Assembly: GCA_965261455.1 (NCBI GenBank)
Contig: OZ253453.1
Span: 744,001-808,000 of the forward strand
Length of the DNA: 64,000 nt
Reading direction: 5' to 3'
Source: DAOUKH01 sp965261455
GTDB taxonomy: Bacteria; Chloroflexota; Dehalococcoidia; SHYB01
Shown here one piece after another: positions 15,310 to 22,740 of this stretch (the stretch's first letter is position 1; each line of letters opens with the position of its first letter). The notes beneath the pieces were generated by a model. That model had not been told where the DNA came from. It saw only the letters and a list, made by a program, of their open reading frames with translations, and made no database searches. Made by a program: the position numbers and the translations under genes.

Positions 15310-16447
15310 CAGTGGACGCCGCGTGGCCGTCGTCGGTGTGGGCTACTCCCCCATGGGAAGACGCACCGGCCGCACGCTCGAATCGCTGACCCTCGCCGCG
15401 TGCCGGGCCGCGCTCGACGACGCCGGACTGGCGCCGGAGGACGTGGACGGCATGTCGTCCTACGTCACCACGAACCAACTCGTCTCGCCGGTCAAGACCG
15501 CCGCCCTGCTGGGCGTTCCGGAACTGCAGTGGCACATGGCCACCGTGGAGGGGCCGACCTTCCTCGGCGGGGCGATTCCCTCCATCGCCGCGGTCGCGTC
15601 GGGCAGCGCCGAGGTCTGCATCGCGGCGCGCAGTGTACTCGAAGCCGGTGGGAGCTATACGAAACGTCCACCGCCGCCCGTAGTGAGCGGCGACGACCAG
15701 TTCACCACGCCCTTCGGCGCCCACACCAGCCCGCACTGGATCAGCCTCTACATGCGGCGGCACATGGCCGACTTCGGAACCACGGAGGAGCACTTCGCGG
15801 CCCAGGCCATAGCGCAGCGCGAGTTCGCCAGCCTCAACGAGGACGCCTTCTTCCGCGATCCGTTGACGCTGGAGGACTACCTGAGCGCCCGCTACATCTC
15901 GAAGCCGTGCCGCCTCCTCGACTGCGACTACCCCGTCGACGCCAGCGCCGCGGTCATCTTCACCACCGAGGAGCGGGCGCGGGCGCTCAAACAGAAGCCG
16001 GTCTTTGTCGAAAGCTGGGCGATGGGATCAACCTCGACCCCCGACGGCTACATCATGGCGGACATGAACGAGGCGGGGTTGTGGAACGCCTCGCGGGCGA
16101 TGTGGCGCCGCACCGACTTCGGCCCCTCCGACGTTGACGTCGCCGGCCTCTACGACGGGTTCATCTTCTCCGTCTTCCAGTGGCTCGAAGGCCTTGGCTT
16201 CTGCGGCAAGGGCGAGAGCGGGCCGTACGTCGCCGAGGGCCACACCCGCCTGGGAGGGAGCCTGCCGGTCAACTGCGACGGCGGGGCGGTGAACGTGGGC
16301 CGCACCCACGGGGCGAACCACGTTATCGAGGTGGTGCGTCAGCTTCGGGGCCAGTCGGGGGCGCGGCAGCGGGCCGGGGCCAAAGTCGGCGTCTCCAGCA
16401 ACTCCATGGGCCCCACCGGCGGCTGCCTGCTCCTTACAGCGGAGTAG
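15296..16447 (+). CDS. Thiolase-like / SCP-x-type protein lacking the nucleophilic Cys (retro-aldolase candidate)
   Basis: 383 residues from ATG 15296 (AAGGAGG upstream). The fold is clear: VAVVGVGYSPMGRRTGRTL, AALDDAGLAPEDVDGM, and the C-terminal CDGGAVNVGRTHGANHVIEVVRQLRG. At the N-terminal active site, where thiolases have Cys in an NxCxSG-like turn, it reads ATVEGPTFLGGA with no Cys. The second active-site motif is GLYDGF rather than HDxF. Loss of Cys with Tyr in that place is the pattern of Ltp2-type side-chain-cleaving aldolases, which also pair with a DUF35 protein. A carbon-carbon retro-aldol step on a branched acyl-CoA is therefore more likely than thiolysis (inference). Confidence 0.8.
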   Translation: MPPRDSGRRVAVVGVGYSPMGRRTGRTLESLTLAACRAALDDAGLAPEDVDGMSSYVTTNQLVSPVKTAALLGVPELQWHMATVEGPTFLGGAIPSIAAVASGSAEVCIAARSVLEAGGSYTKRPPPPVVSGDDQFTTPFGAHTSPHWISLYMRRHMADFGTTEEHFAAQAIAQREFASLNEDAFFRDPLTLEDYLSARYISKPCRLLDCDYPVDASAAVIFTTEERARALKQKPVFVESWAMGSTSTPDGYIMADMNEAGLWNASRAMWRRTDFGPSDVDVAGLYDGFIFSVFQWLEGLGFCGKGESGPYVAEGHTRLGGSLPVNCDGGAVNVGRTHGANHVIEVVRQLRGQSGARQRAGAKVGVSSNSMGPTGGCLLLTAE

Positions 16448-16471
16448 GGGCGGCGCTTGGGCGCGGCGGGG

Positions 16472-16548
16472 TGGCCTCCCCGCTGGGATTCGAACCCAGG
16501 ACCTACGGATTAGAAGTCCGCCGCTCTGTCCAGCTGAGCTACGGGGAG
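16472..16548 (-). tRNA. tRNA-Arg(TCT)
   Basis: A 77-base cloverleaf on the minus strand with CCA encoded. The acceptor arm is CTCCCCG/CGGGGAG with discriminator G. The anticodon arm GCGGA-CTTCTAA-TCCGT gives TCT. The T arm is CTGGG-TTCGAAT-CCCAG. A TATAAT-like -10 (minus strand, 16586-16591) lies upstream. Confidence 0.95.
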
Positions 16549-16631
16549 CCGTTCCCTGGAGCGTCACGCGCTCGGTGGGGCCTCGATTATATGCCCGCGC
16601 GCCACCGCTTGATGCTCCGCGGGGACGGCGG

Positions 16632-17582
16632 TCACGCGTCGGGGTGCGTGGTGATGAACTTGGCCGCCCGCTCGGCGTCGACGTTCGGGGCGCGAAGCTC
16701 GACGCCTGCCGCTTCCTCTTGGAGGAGAAACGTCGTGCTGTTATCGCGCTTACCCCACCCGCGGCCCGACGCTTCGTTCTGCACGTTCTGGACGTGCTCA
16801 AAGCTAGGGACGGGCACGCCGTATTCCTTGGCGAGGTCCAGCGCGAGGGAGACGTCCTTGCGCGCAAGATCGAGGGCGAAGTTCACGGTGTCGAAGTCCC
16901 CCATAAACACCGACCTGGGCAACTGCTCGTGGAGCATCACCATGCGGCCCAGCGCGCCTCGGCGGACGGCCTCCCACAGCGCCTCGGTCTCGACACCGGC
17001 CTTGACGCCGAGCGTCATCCCCTCCGCGATCGACTGGCGCACGGCCATCGCAATCCCGTTGTGGACGAGCTTGCAGACCGTGCCCGCGCCGATCCCGCCG
17101 GCGTAGGAGACCTTGTCGCCGATGGCGTCGAGCAGGGGGCGGACGCGATCAAAGACGGCGCGGTCGCCGCCCACCATCACCGCCAGGTTGCGGTCGGCGG
17201 CCCCGATCACGCCGCCGCTGACCGGCGCGTCGAGCACGTCGACGCCCAAGGCGCGGAACCGCGCTTCAAGCTCGCGGATCAGCGTGGCGCGGCTCGTGGA
17301 GAGGTCCACGTAGACCTGTGCGGGGCGGAGCGCGCCCTCGAGGCCCTCGGGCCCTGTCGCCACCAGCTCGACTTCGGCCGGGCCGGGCAGCGACGTCAAG
17401 ATGACGTCGGCTCGTGCCGCCACGTCCCGCGGAGTCGCCGCGAGCGAGGCCCCCGCCTCGGCGAGGTCGGTGGCGGCCTCGGGGCGCACGTCGTAGACCA
17501 CCATCGGGTAGCCGGCGCGTTGCAAGTTGGCCGCCATCCGCGACCCCATGTTCCCCAACCCGATAAACCCGACGGTTTCCAT
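16632..17582 (-). CDS. 3-hydroxyisobutyrate dehydrogenase-family (beta-hydroxyacid) dehydrogenase
   Basis: 316 residues from ATG 17582 with GGAGG upstream. The N-terminal Rossmann motif is VGFIGLGNMGSRMAANL; DAPVSGGVIGAADRNLAVMVGG is the substrate motif (near residue 122); the catalytic Lys sits in GAGTVCKLVHN. The all-helical C-terminal domain is complete. It reduces or oxidises a 3-hydroxy acid or its semialdehyde with NAD(P); tartronate-semialdehyde reductase is the main alternative. It is divergent from the MmgE/PrpD gene across 87 bases holding a perfect hairpin, so the two are likely co-regulated. Confidence 0.88.
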   Translation of the reverse strand: METVGFIGLGNMGSRMAANLQRAGYPMVVYDVRPEAATDLAEAGASLAATPRDVAARADVILTSLPGPAEVELVATGPEGLEGALRPAQVYVDLSTSRATLIRELEARFRALGVDVLDAPVSGGVIGAADRNLAVMVGGDRAVFDRVRPLLDAIGDKVSYAGGIGAGTVCKLVHNGIAMAVRQSIAEGMTLGVKAGVETEALWEAVRRGALGRMVMLHEQLPRSVFMGDFDTVNFALDLARKDVSLALDLAKEYGVPVPSFEHVQNVQNEASGRGWGKRDNSTTFLLQEEAAGVELRAPNVDAERAAKFITTHPDA

Positions 17583-17630
17583 CGTTAGCCTCCATGCGGC
17601 GCGCCGCCCGCTGCGGGTGATGATACCCTA

Positions 17631-17663
17631 CTCCCACGGGCCTGCGCGCAAGGCCCGTGGGAG
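17631..17663. promoter_or_regulatory. Perfect 12-bp inverted repeat in the divergent control region
   Basis: CTCCCACGGGCC (17631-17642) and GGCCCGTGGGAG (17652-17663), loop of nine bases, ending six bases before the MmgE/PrpD ATG. A TACCCT -10-like box lies just before it (17624-17629). No SD is seen in front of the ATG. It is either an operator over the transcription start or a 5' hairpin that covers the start codon region. Confidence 0.6.
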
Positions 17664-17669
17664 ACCAAC

Positions 17670-19004
17670 ATGGGCACGACGGTGGAGCTGGCGCGATTCG
17701 CCGCGGAGACGCAGTGGGAAGACCTCAGCGGCGAGGTGCGGGCGCATGCGAAGCGCTGCCTGGTCAACGCGGTGGCGGTGGCGGTCCATGCCTCGGCGCG
17801 CGCGGAGGCAGCTCCGCTGCTGGATGCGCTGGCGTCGGAGGGCGGCGCGCCGCGGGCTACGGTGTGGGGGACTGGCGCACGGACGTCGCTCCAGCAGGCC
17901 GCGCTGGCGAACGGCTGGCTCTGTCACCTGGACGACTACGACGACACGCACTTCCCCACGGTCATCCATCCCAGCGCGCCGACGATTCCCGCCGCCTTTG
18001 CCGCCGCCGAGCTCGCGGGGGCGAGCGGGCGGGACTTTCTCCTCGCCGTCGCGGTGGGGATCGAAGTCTGCTGCCGCATCGGCGTCGCCATCCATCCGTC
18101 CCACTACGACATGGGCTGGCACATCACCGGAACGTGCGGAGTCTTCGGAGCCGCCGCCGCCGCGGGTCGCGTCCTCGGTCTGAGCGCCGAGGCGATGACC
18201 CACGCCATGGGGACTGCGGGAACGCAGGCGTCGGGCCTGCGCGAGACCTTCGGCTCGATGGCCAAGGCGATGAACGCGGGACACCCCGCGCAGACGGGCG
18301 CGTTCGCCGCACTCCTAGCCCGCGGCGGTTTTACCGGCCCGGCTACGGTGCTCGAAGGGCCGCGCGGCTTCGGCGCGGTCATGGCGCCCGCGAGCGATTG
18401 GTCCCGCGCCGTCGAGGGACTGGGACGGCGCTGGGAGATCCTCAACGTCGGGCTCAAGCCCTACCCCTGCGGCGTCGTGGCCCATCCGATCATCGACGCG
18501 GCGATCGCGCTCCGCGAGACAGGCGTTGCGCCCCATGAGATCCGGCGCATCGACGCGCTCGTTCATCCCCTCGTTCTCGAGCTGGTCGACCGGCCCGACC
18601 CCAAGGACGGCCTGGGGGCGAAGTTCTCCTACCAGCACGGCGCCGCGGTTGGCTTCGTCGACGGCGCCGCCTTCCCCGAGCAGTACACCGACGCCCGCAC
18701 CGCCGACCCTGTCATCGCCTCGCTTCGGTCGAAAGTCCAAGCCCAGGTCTCCCCGGATTTCGAGCAGGACGCCACCCGCCTCACACTCACGACGATGGAC
18801 GGCAGGACGTTCGTCCACGACATCGAACATGCCTCGGGGTCGCCGGAAAACCCGATGTCCGACGAGCGGCTCGACGCCAAGTTCGCCGCGCTAACCGCCG
18901 GCCCACTCGGCGAGGCGCGCTCCTGGCGACTGCTCGCCGCGCTGCGCGGCATCGACGAGGCCGAGAACGTGGGTGAGGTCGCCGCGCTCCTGAGTCCGAG
19001 CTAG
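17670..19004 (+). CDS. MmgE/PrpD-family protein
   Basis: 444 residues, full length for the 2-methylcitrate dehydratase/cis-aconitate decarboxylase family. Recognisable parts are AKRCLVNAVAVAVH near the N-terminus, HLDDYDDTHFPTVIHPSAP (residues ~87-105, the conserved DDT-H-HPS segment), TAGTQASGLRETFGSMAKAMNAGHPAQTG and LNVGLKPYPCGVVAHP. It dehydrates a methylcitrate-like substrate or acts on a related tricarboxylate. The ATG at 17670 lacks an SD. With the divergent hydroxyacid dehydrogenase it may belong to propionate or branched-acid catabolism (inference). Confidence 0.88.
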   Translation: MGTTVELARFAAETQWEDLSGEVRAHAKRCLVNAVAVAVHASARAEAAPLLDALASEGGAPRATVWGTGARTSLQQAALANGWLCHLDDYDDTHFPTVIHPSAPTIPAAFAAAELAGASGRDFLLAVAVGIEVCCRIGVAIHPSHYDMGWHITGTCGVFGAAAAAGRVLGLSAEAMTHAMGTAGTQASGLRETFGSMAKAMNAGHPAQTGAFAALLARGGFTGPATVLEGPRGFGAVMAPASDWSRAVEGLGRRWEILNVGLKPYPCGVVAHPIIDAAIALRETGVAPHEIRRIDALVHPLVLELVDRPDPKDGLGAKFSYQHGAAVGFVDGAAFPEQYTDARTADPVIASLRSKVQAQVSPDFEQDATRLTLTTMDGRTFVHDIEHASGSPENPMSDERLDAKFAALTAGPLGEARSWRLLAALRGIDEAENVGEVAALLSPS

Positions 19005-19033
19005 CGGCCGCTCCGAATCGAGGTTGGCGCGGC

Positions 19034-19495
19034 CTACTCGTGGACGAAGGGGAAGTCGATGCTGAGCTCGACGATGAGCGTGACGACGGCGCCCGCGATC
19101 AGGACGCCGGCGAAGATCGCTGCCAGGGCGCGGCGGCGGTCGAGGCCGAATCCCCAGGCGGCGAGCGAACCCGTCCACGCCCCGGTGATGGGCAGGGGCA
19201 CGGCGACGAAGGGGATAAGGGCAAGCGCGCCCCATCGCTCGAAGGCGCGGCCCTGACGTTCGCGCAGCCGGCCCATGCGCCAGGTAAGGAAGCGCCCCGC
19301 GGGGTTGTCGAACGACGTCAGCCAGCGGGTCACCGGGTCGAGGACCCAGAGCAGCACGAGCGGCGGGACCATGTTGCCCAGCACCGCGAGGAGATAGGCC
19401 TGCCACCAGGCGAGGTCGTGGGTGACGATGCCGACGGGGATAGCGGCGCGAAGCTCACCGACCGGCGTCATGGCGAGGAAGAGGGTGGTGAGCAT
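19034..19495 (-). CDS. Small multidrug-export-like membrane protein
   Basis: 153 residues, ATG 19495. It opens with LFLAMTPVGELRAAIPVGI, the P-x-(G/S)-E-x-(R/K)-x-(A/G)-IP signature of the PF06695 family, followed by helices at ~30-52, ~90-112 and ~120-146 (ALAAIFAGVLIAGAVVTLIVEL). The name 'small multi-drug export' is historical and poorly supported; a DedA-like helical hairpin role is possible. It converges with the MmgE/PrpD gene and has no operon partner. Confidence 0.75.
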   Translation of the reverse strand: MLTTLFLAMTPVGELRAAIPVGIVTHDLAWWQAYLLAVLGNMVPPLVLLWVLDPVTRWLTSFDNPAGRFLTWRMGRLRERQGRAFERWGALALIPFVAVPLPITGAWTGSLAAWGFGLDRRRALAAIFAGVLIAGAVVTLIVELSIDFPFVHE

Positions 19496-19658
19496 TGCGG
19501 GTTGGCCCTGCGTCGCCTGCCGAAAACGCGCTCAGAGTGACGTTAAGCTGCAGTTTAGCCGTTTCGTTTTGCTAGAAAAGATTCGTTTTCGCGGGTTCTG
19601 GCGCGGACCGTTTGACGCCTGAAGAGCAACGGAAGCGGTCAAGGGAAATGAACTGATT

Positions 19659-19700
19659 TTGAACAAAGTCTTGACGCTGACTCAAAATACGTGCTACCTT
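19659..19700 (+). promoter_or_regulatory. Promoter (possibly two overlapping) of the 75-residue HTH gene
   Basis: TTGACG (19671-19676) and TACCTT (19695-19700), spacer 18; a second set TTGAAC (19659-19664) and CAAAAT (19683-19688) overlaps it. The stretch from about 19550 to 19725 is clearly richer in A/T than its surroundings and has two TTCGTTTT direct repeats near 19570 and 19590. AGGAGGT (19716-19722) sits five bases before the ATG. Confidence 0.6.
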
Positions 19701-19727
19701 GTTAATGTTTCAGTCAGGAGGTAACAC

Positions 19728-19955
19728 ATGGTTAGGCGCACGAAATTGATGCGTAGGGTTGAGGAACAGTATAACAAGCCCCTCGAGAAGCTCCTGCCGG
19801 CGATGTACAACGAGAAGGGCCTGCCGGCGATGGCCGCCGAACTTGGGATCAGCAAGGGTACGCTCTGGTACTGGCTCCTGAAGTTTGGTATAAATGTGCG
19901 CCGCGTGGCCCTCGCTCCGGGCGAAGAGCTTCAGGTGCAGCAGATGAAGCGCTAG
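19728..19955 (+). CDS. Small helix-turn-helix DNA-binding protein
   Basis: 75 residues with a single HTH at ~31-55 (GLPAMAAELGISKGTLWYWLLKFGI), of the resolvase/Fis-like type in which the second helix starts SKGTLWYWL. Basic ends (MVRRTKLMRRVEE, QQMKR) fit DNA binding. Promoter, an ideal AGGAGGT ribosome site and a dedicated terminator directly downstream make it a well-defined single-gene transcription unit that should be well expressed. I do not know a characterised homologue; nucleoid-associated protein or phage-type regulator are possibilities. Confidence 0.8.
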   Translation: MVRRTKLMRRVEEQYNKPLEKLLPAMYNEKGLPAMAAELGISKGTLWYWLLKFGINVRRVALAPGEELQVQQMKR

Positions 19956-19979
19956 CTCTCAGAGCGCATCCGCTTCAGA

Positions 19980-20008
19980 AGGCCCGCCGCGTGCGGGCCT
20001 TTCGCTTT
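19980..20008 (+). terminator. Rho-independent terminator after the HTH gene
   Basis: AGGCCCGC (19980-19987), five-base loop, GCGGGCCT (19993-20000), then TTCGCTTT. It lies 25 bases after the HTH stop codon. Confidence 0.8.
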
Positions 20009-20050
20009 AATGCACCCCCTTTCTTATCCTCCAACAGGTCTGAAACCAAG

Positions 20051-20515
20051 ATGAACCAGGAGCACTTCCCCTACCGGCGCCGATTCACTCTCGTCGAGGG
20101 CGCGGTCGTCATCGGCCTCGTCATTCTGCTCGTCGTCGTGGTGCTGCCCGTGGTCTTCGACGAGAGCGAGAACACCCACCAGGTGCGCGATCTCGCGGCC
20201 GCACAGGAGGCGGTCCGACGGTATCGCGCCGAGACCGGCGCCTATCCCAGCTTCGCCGCAGCCGCGCGTCCCGGCCAGACCCTGGTCGATCCGTGGGTCG
20301 CGGGCGAGCTTCCCAACCCGGGCGCGGTCCCGGCTCAGGCGGGCCTTGACTTCGACGCTGTCGCCCTCCGTGGCGGTGTGGCTGTACGGTTCTTTCCCGA
20401 CTATCTCAGGGAGAGACCGCGGCACGCCGACGAGCGCGCTCTCGACGGTGGCGCACGTTGGCGAATCGATGCCGAGGGAAGCGTCTTGATAAAGCTCGAC
20501 GGGCGCTCATACTAG
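20051..20515 (+). CDS. Type IV pilin-like (pseudopilin) protein with an unusual cleavage site
   Basis: 154 residues from ATG 20051. A short basic leader (MNQEHFPYRRR) precedes FTLVEGAVVIGLVILLVVVVLPVVF, the N-methylated helix signature with Glu at +5 (residue 16). The residue at -1 is Arg11 instead of the Gly needed by standard prepilin peptidases. The rest (QEAVRRYRAETGAYPSF, then a small C-terminal domain) resembles GspG-like minor pseudopilins. No other pilus genes are nearby. It may be a membrane-anchored relative that is not processed. Confidence 0.7.
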   Translation: MNQEHFPYRRRFTLVEGAVVIGLVILLVVVVLPVVFDESENTHQVRDLAAAQEAVRRYRAETGAYPSFAAAARPGQTLVDPWVAGELPNPGAVPAQAGLDFDAVALRGGVAVRFFPDYLRERPRHADERALDGGARWRIDAEGSVLIKLDGRSY

Positions 20516-20629
20516 GCTAAACGAAACCGCTTACTCTTGCGCGATCGCGCCGCTTCACGCACTTCGGCCCGCCATGGCGGCGGTCGCTTCGGGTACAATG
20601 CGCGAACACATCGCAGAAGGAGGGTCGAC

Positions 20630-21055
<426 letters not shown>

Positions 21056-21078
21056 CGCCGCCCACAGCCAAGGAAAAC

Positions 21079-21112
21079 AAGAGGGGCGCCCGCAGGGGCG
21101 CCCCTCTTCTCT
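21079..21112 (+). terminator. Rho-independent terminator after the FTR gene
   Basis: AAGAGGGGCGCC (21079-21090), loop CGCAGG, GGCGCCCCTCTT (21097-21108), followed by CTCTGTT. Its position, 24 bases after the TAG at 21055 and not after the UGA at 20885, supports the longer reading frame. It may also serve the convergent epimerase gene. Confidence 0.8.
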
Positions 21113-21133
21113 GTTCGCGAAATGACTCCGTGC

Positions 21134-21508
21134 TTACTCGATGAGCATGATCAGCGCGCCGTGGGTGCTCTTGGGGTGGATGAACGTCTGACCCGGCGGT
21201 CCGCCGAGGATGCGGGCGCCCTGCGCCTTCAGCTTCTCGATCGTGCCCGGGAGGTCGTCCACTTGGACCGCGATGAGGTAGAGGCCCTCGCCCTTTTCGG
21301 CGAGGAACTTGCCGACGGGACCGTCGGGGTTCGTCGGCTGGGCGAGCTCGATGTAGGCGTTCCCCAACTCGATGTTGATCGCCTTGAGACCCAGGTGCGA
21401 CAGGTCGTGCAACTCCGACGCTTCGAGCCCGTACACGTCGGTGTAGAGCGCGGCCGCTTCCTCCACGTCCTCGACGGCGACGACGAGGTGGTCGATGCGC
21501 TTGAACAT
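21134..21508 (-). CDS. Glyoxalase/VOC-family protein, methylmalonyl-CoA epimerase-like
   Basis: 124 residues from ATG 21508. MFKRIDHLVVAVEDVEEAAALYTDVYGLE is the usual methylmalonyl-CoA epimerase opening; metal ligands are provided by H7, the mid-protein Glu/Gln region (NIELGNAYIELAQP) and ...STHGALIMLIE at the C-terminus. It would interconvert (R)- and (S)-methylmalonyl-CoA in propionate metabolism. It follows the thiolase gene after eight bases and ends the operon. Other VOC dioxygenase or glyoxalase functions are possible. Confidence 0.75.
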   Translation of the reverse strand: MFKRIDHLVVAVEDVEEAAALYTDVYGLEASELHDLSHLGLKAINIELGNAYIELAQPTNPDGPVGKFLAEKGEGLYLIAVQVDDLPGTIEKLKAQGARILGGPPGQTFIHPKSTHGALIMLIE

Positions 21509-21516
21509 GGCGGCGG

Positions 21517-22707
21517 CTAGGCCCTGCCGACGCCCGCGGGGGCGCTGTTGCCGAGCACGGCGACGCACGAGACCTGCGGCGGCCCGCCGAGGGTGTGGCA
21601 GAGACCGAGCTCGGCGTCCTTGACCTGGCGCGGCCCTGCCTTGCCCTGAAGCTGCTTGTAGATCTCGTAGGCGGTGCGGAGGCCGCTCGCGCCCACGGGG
21701 TGCCCGAAGGACTTCAGGCCGCCGTCGGTGTTGACCGGCAGCTCGCCTTCCAGGGTGAACGTACCGTTGCGGACCTCTTCGGGGGCCATGCCGGGCTTGG
21801 TGAAGCCGAGGTCTTCGTAGATGACCATCTCGGTGATGGTGAAGCAGTCGTGGACGACGGCGAGGTCGAGCTCTTTGCGGGGGTCGCGGATGCCGGCCTG
21901 CTCGTAGGCCTGGCGGGCGGCGGAGCGGTTCGCCTCGAAGCCGAGGTAGTCGAAGCCGGGGCGGGTCATGGGGAGCATCGAGTCCACGGAGAAGCCGATG
22001 CCCTTGATGTAGATCGGGTCTTGGCGGAACTTCCGGGCTAGGTCGGCGCGGCAGATGATCGCGACGGCGGCGCCGTCGGTGGTGGGGCAGCAATCGAAGA
22101 GGCCCAGCGGCCACGCGATGATCGGCGCTCTGAGCACCTGGTCGACGGTGATCTCTTTCTGGAAGTGGGCCTTCGGTGACATCGAGCCGTTGTGATGGTT
22201 CTTCACCGATATCCTGGCGAGGAGCTCCTTGCCCTCGTCGTCGGGGATGCCGTAGTGGTGGAAATAGCGGTTGGCGATGAACGAGAAGTAGGAGGGCGCG
22301 GTGGCGCGGGACTGGGAGACGGCGTTGGTGCCGCGGCCCACGCCGAGGCCGCCGAAGCCGGTGTCCTTGAGCTTCTCGAAGCCCACCGCGATCGCGATGT
22401 CATACATCCCCGAGGCCACGCCGAAGGCGGCGTTGCGCAGCGCCTCGTGGCCCGTCGAGCACCAGTTCTCGACGCGCGTCACCGGAATGTTCTTGAGCTT
22501 GAGGGTGTCGGCGATGATACCCCCGGCCTCGCCCGAGTACAGCGTGCCGACCCAAGCCGCCTCGATGTCGCTGGGGTCGATCCCCGCGTCCTCGTAGGCC
22601 TCGTAGGCGGCTTCGATGATCAGGTCTTCGGGGCTCGCGTCCCAGCGCTCGCCGAACTTGCTGCACCCCATCCCGACGATGGCGACCTTGTCTTTGATCG
22701 TGCCCAC
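21517..22707 (-). CDS. Thiolase (acetyl-CoA acetyltransferase / SCP-x type)
   Basis: 396 residues, GTG start with AAGGGG upstream. Active-site Cys83 is in RVENWCSTGHEALRNA; HDCF and the second catalytic region FGHPVGASGLRTAYEIYKQL carry the His; the C-terminal GLCHTLGGPPQVSCVAVLGN has the general-base Cys. It cleaves 3-ketoacyl-CoA or condenses acyl-CoAs. It sits between the HMG-CoA-synthase-like/DUF35 fusion and the epimerase, in the same direction. Unlike the 15296-16447 relative, all catalytic residues are kept. Confidence 0.92.
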   Translation of the reverse strand: MGTIKDKVAIVGMGCSKFGERWDASPEDLIIEAAYEAYEDAGIDPSDIEAAWVGTLYSGEAGGIIADTLKLKNIPVTRVENWCSTGHEALRNAAFGVASGMYDIAIAVGFEKLKDTGFGGLGVGRGTNAVSQSRATAPSYFSFIANRYFHHYGIPDDEGKELLARISVKNHHNGSMSPKAHFQKEITVDQVLRAPIIAWPLGLFDCCPTTDGAAVAIICRADLARKFRQDPIYIKGIGFSVDSMLPMTRPGFDYLGFEANRSAARQAYEQAGIRDPRKELDLAVVHDCFTITEMVIYEDLGFTKPGMAPEEVRNGTFTLEGELPVNTDGGLKSFGHPVGASGLRTAYEIYKQLQGKAGPRQVKDAELGLCHTLGGPPQVSCVAVLGNSAPAGVGRA

Positions 22708-22740
22708 TGGGAACCCCTTTCTCTTCTTGGCGGCCTGGCC

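Noticed and set aside
21134..22114. A single 326-residue protein covering the epimerase and upstream sequence
   Set aside because: The upstream part is an off-frame shadow of the thiolase; the epimerase starts at ATG 21508 with the family's normal N-terminus.
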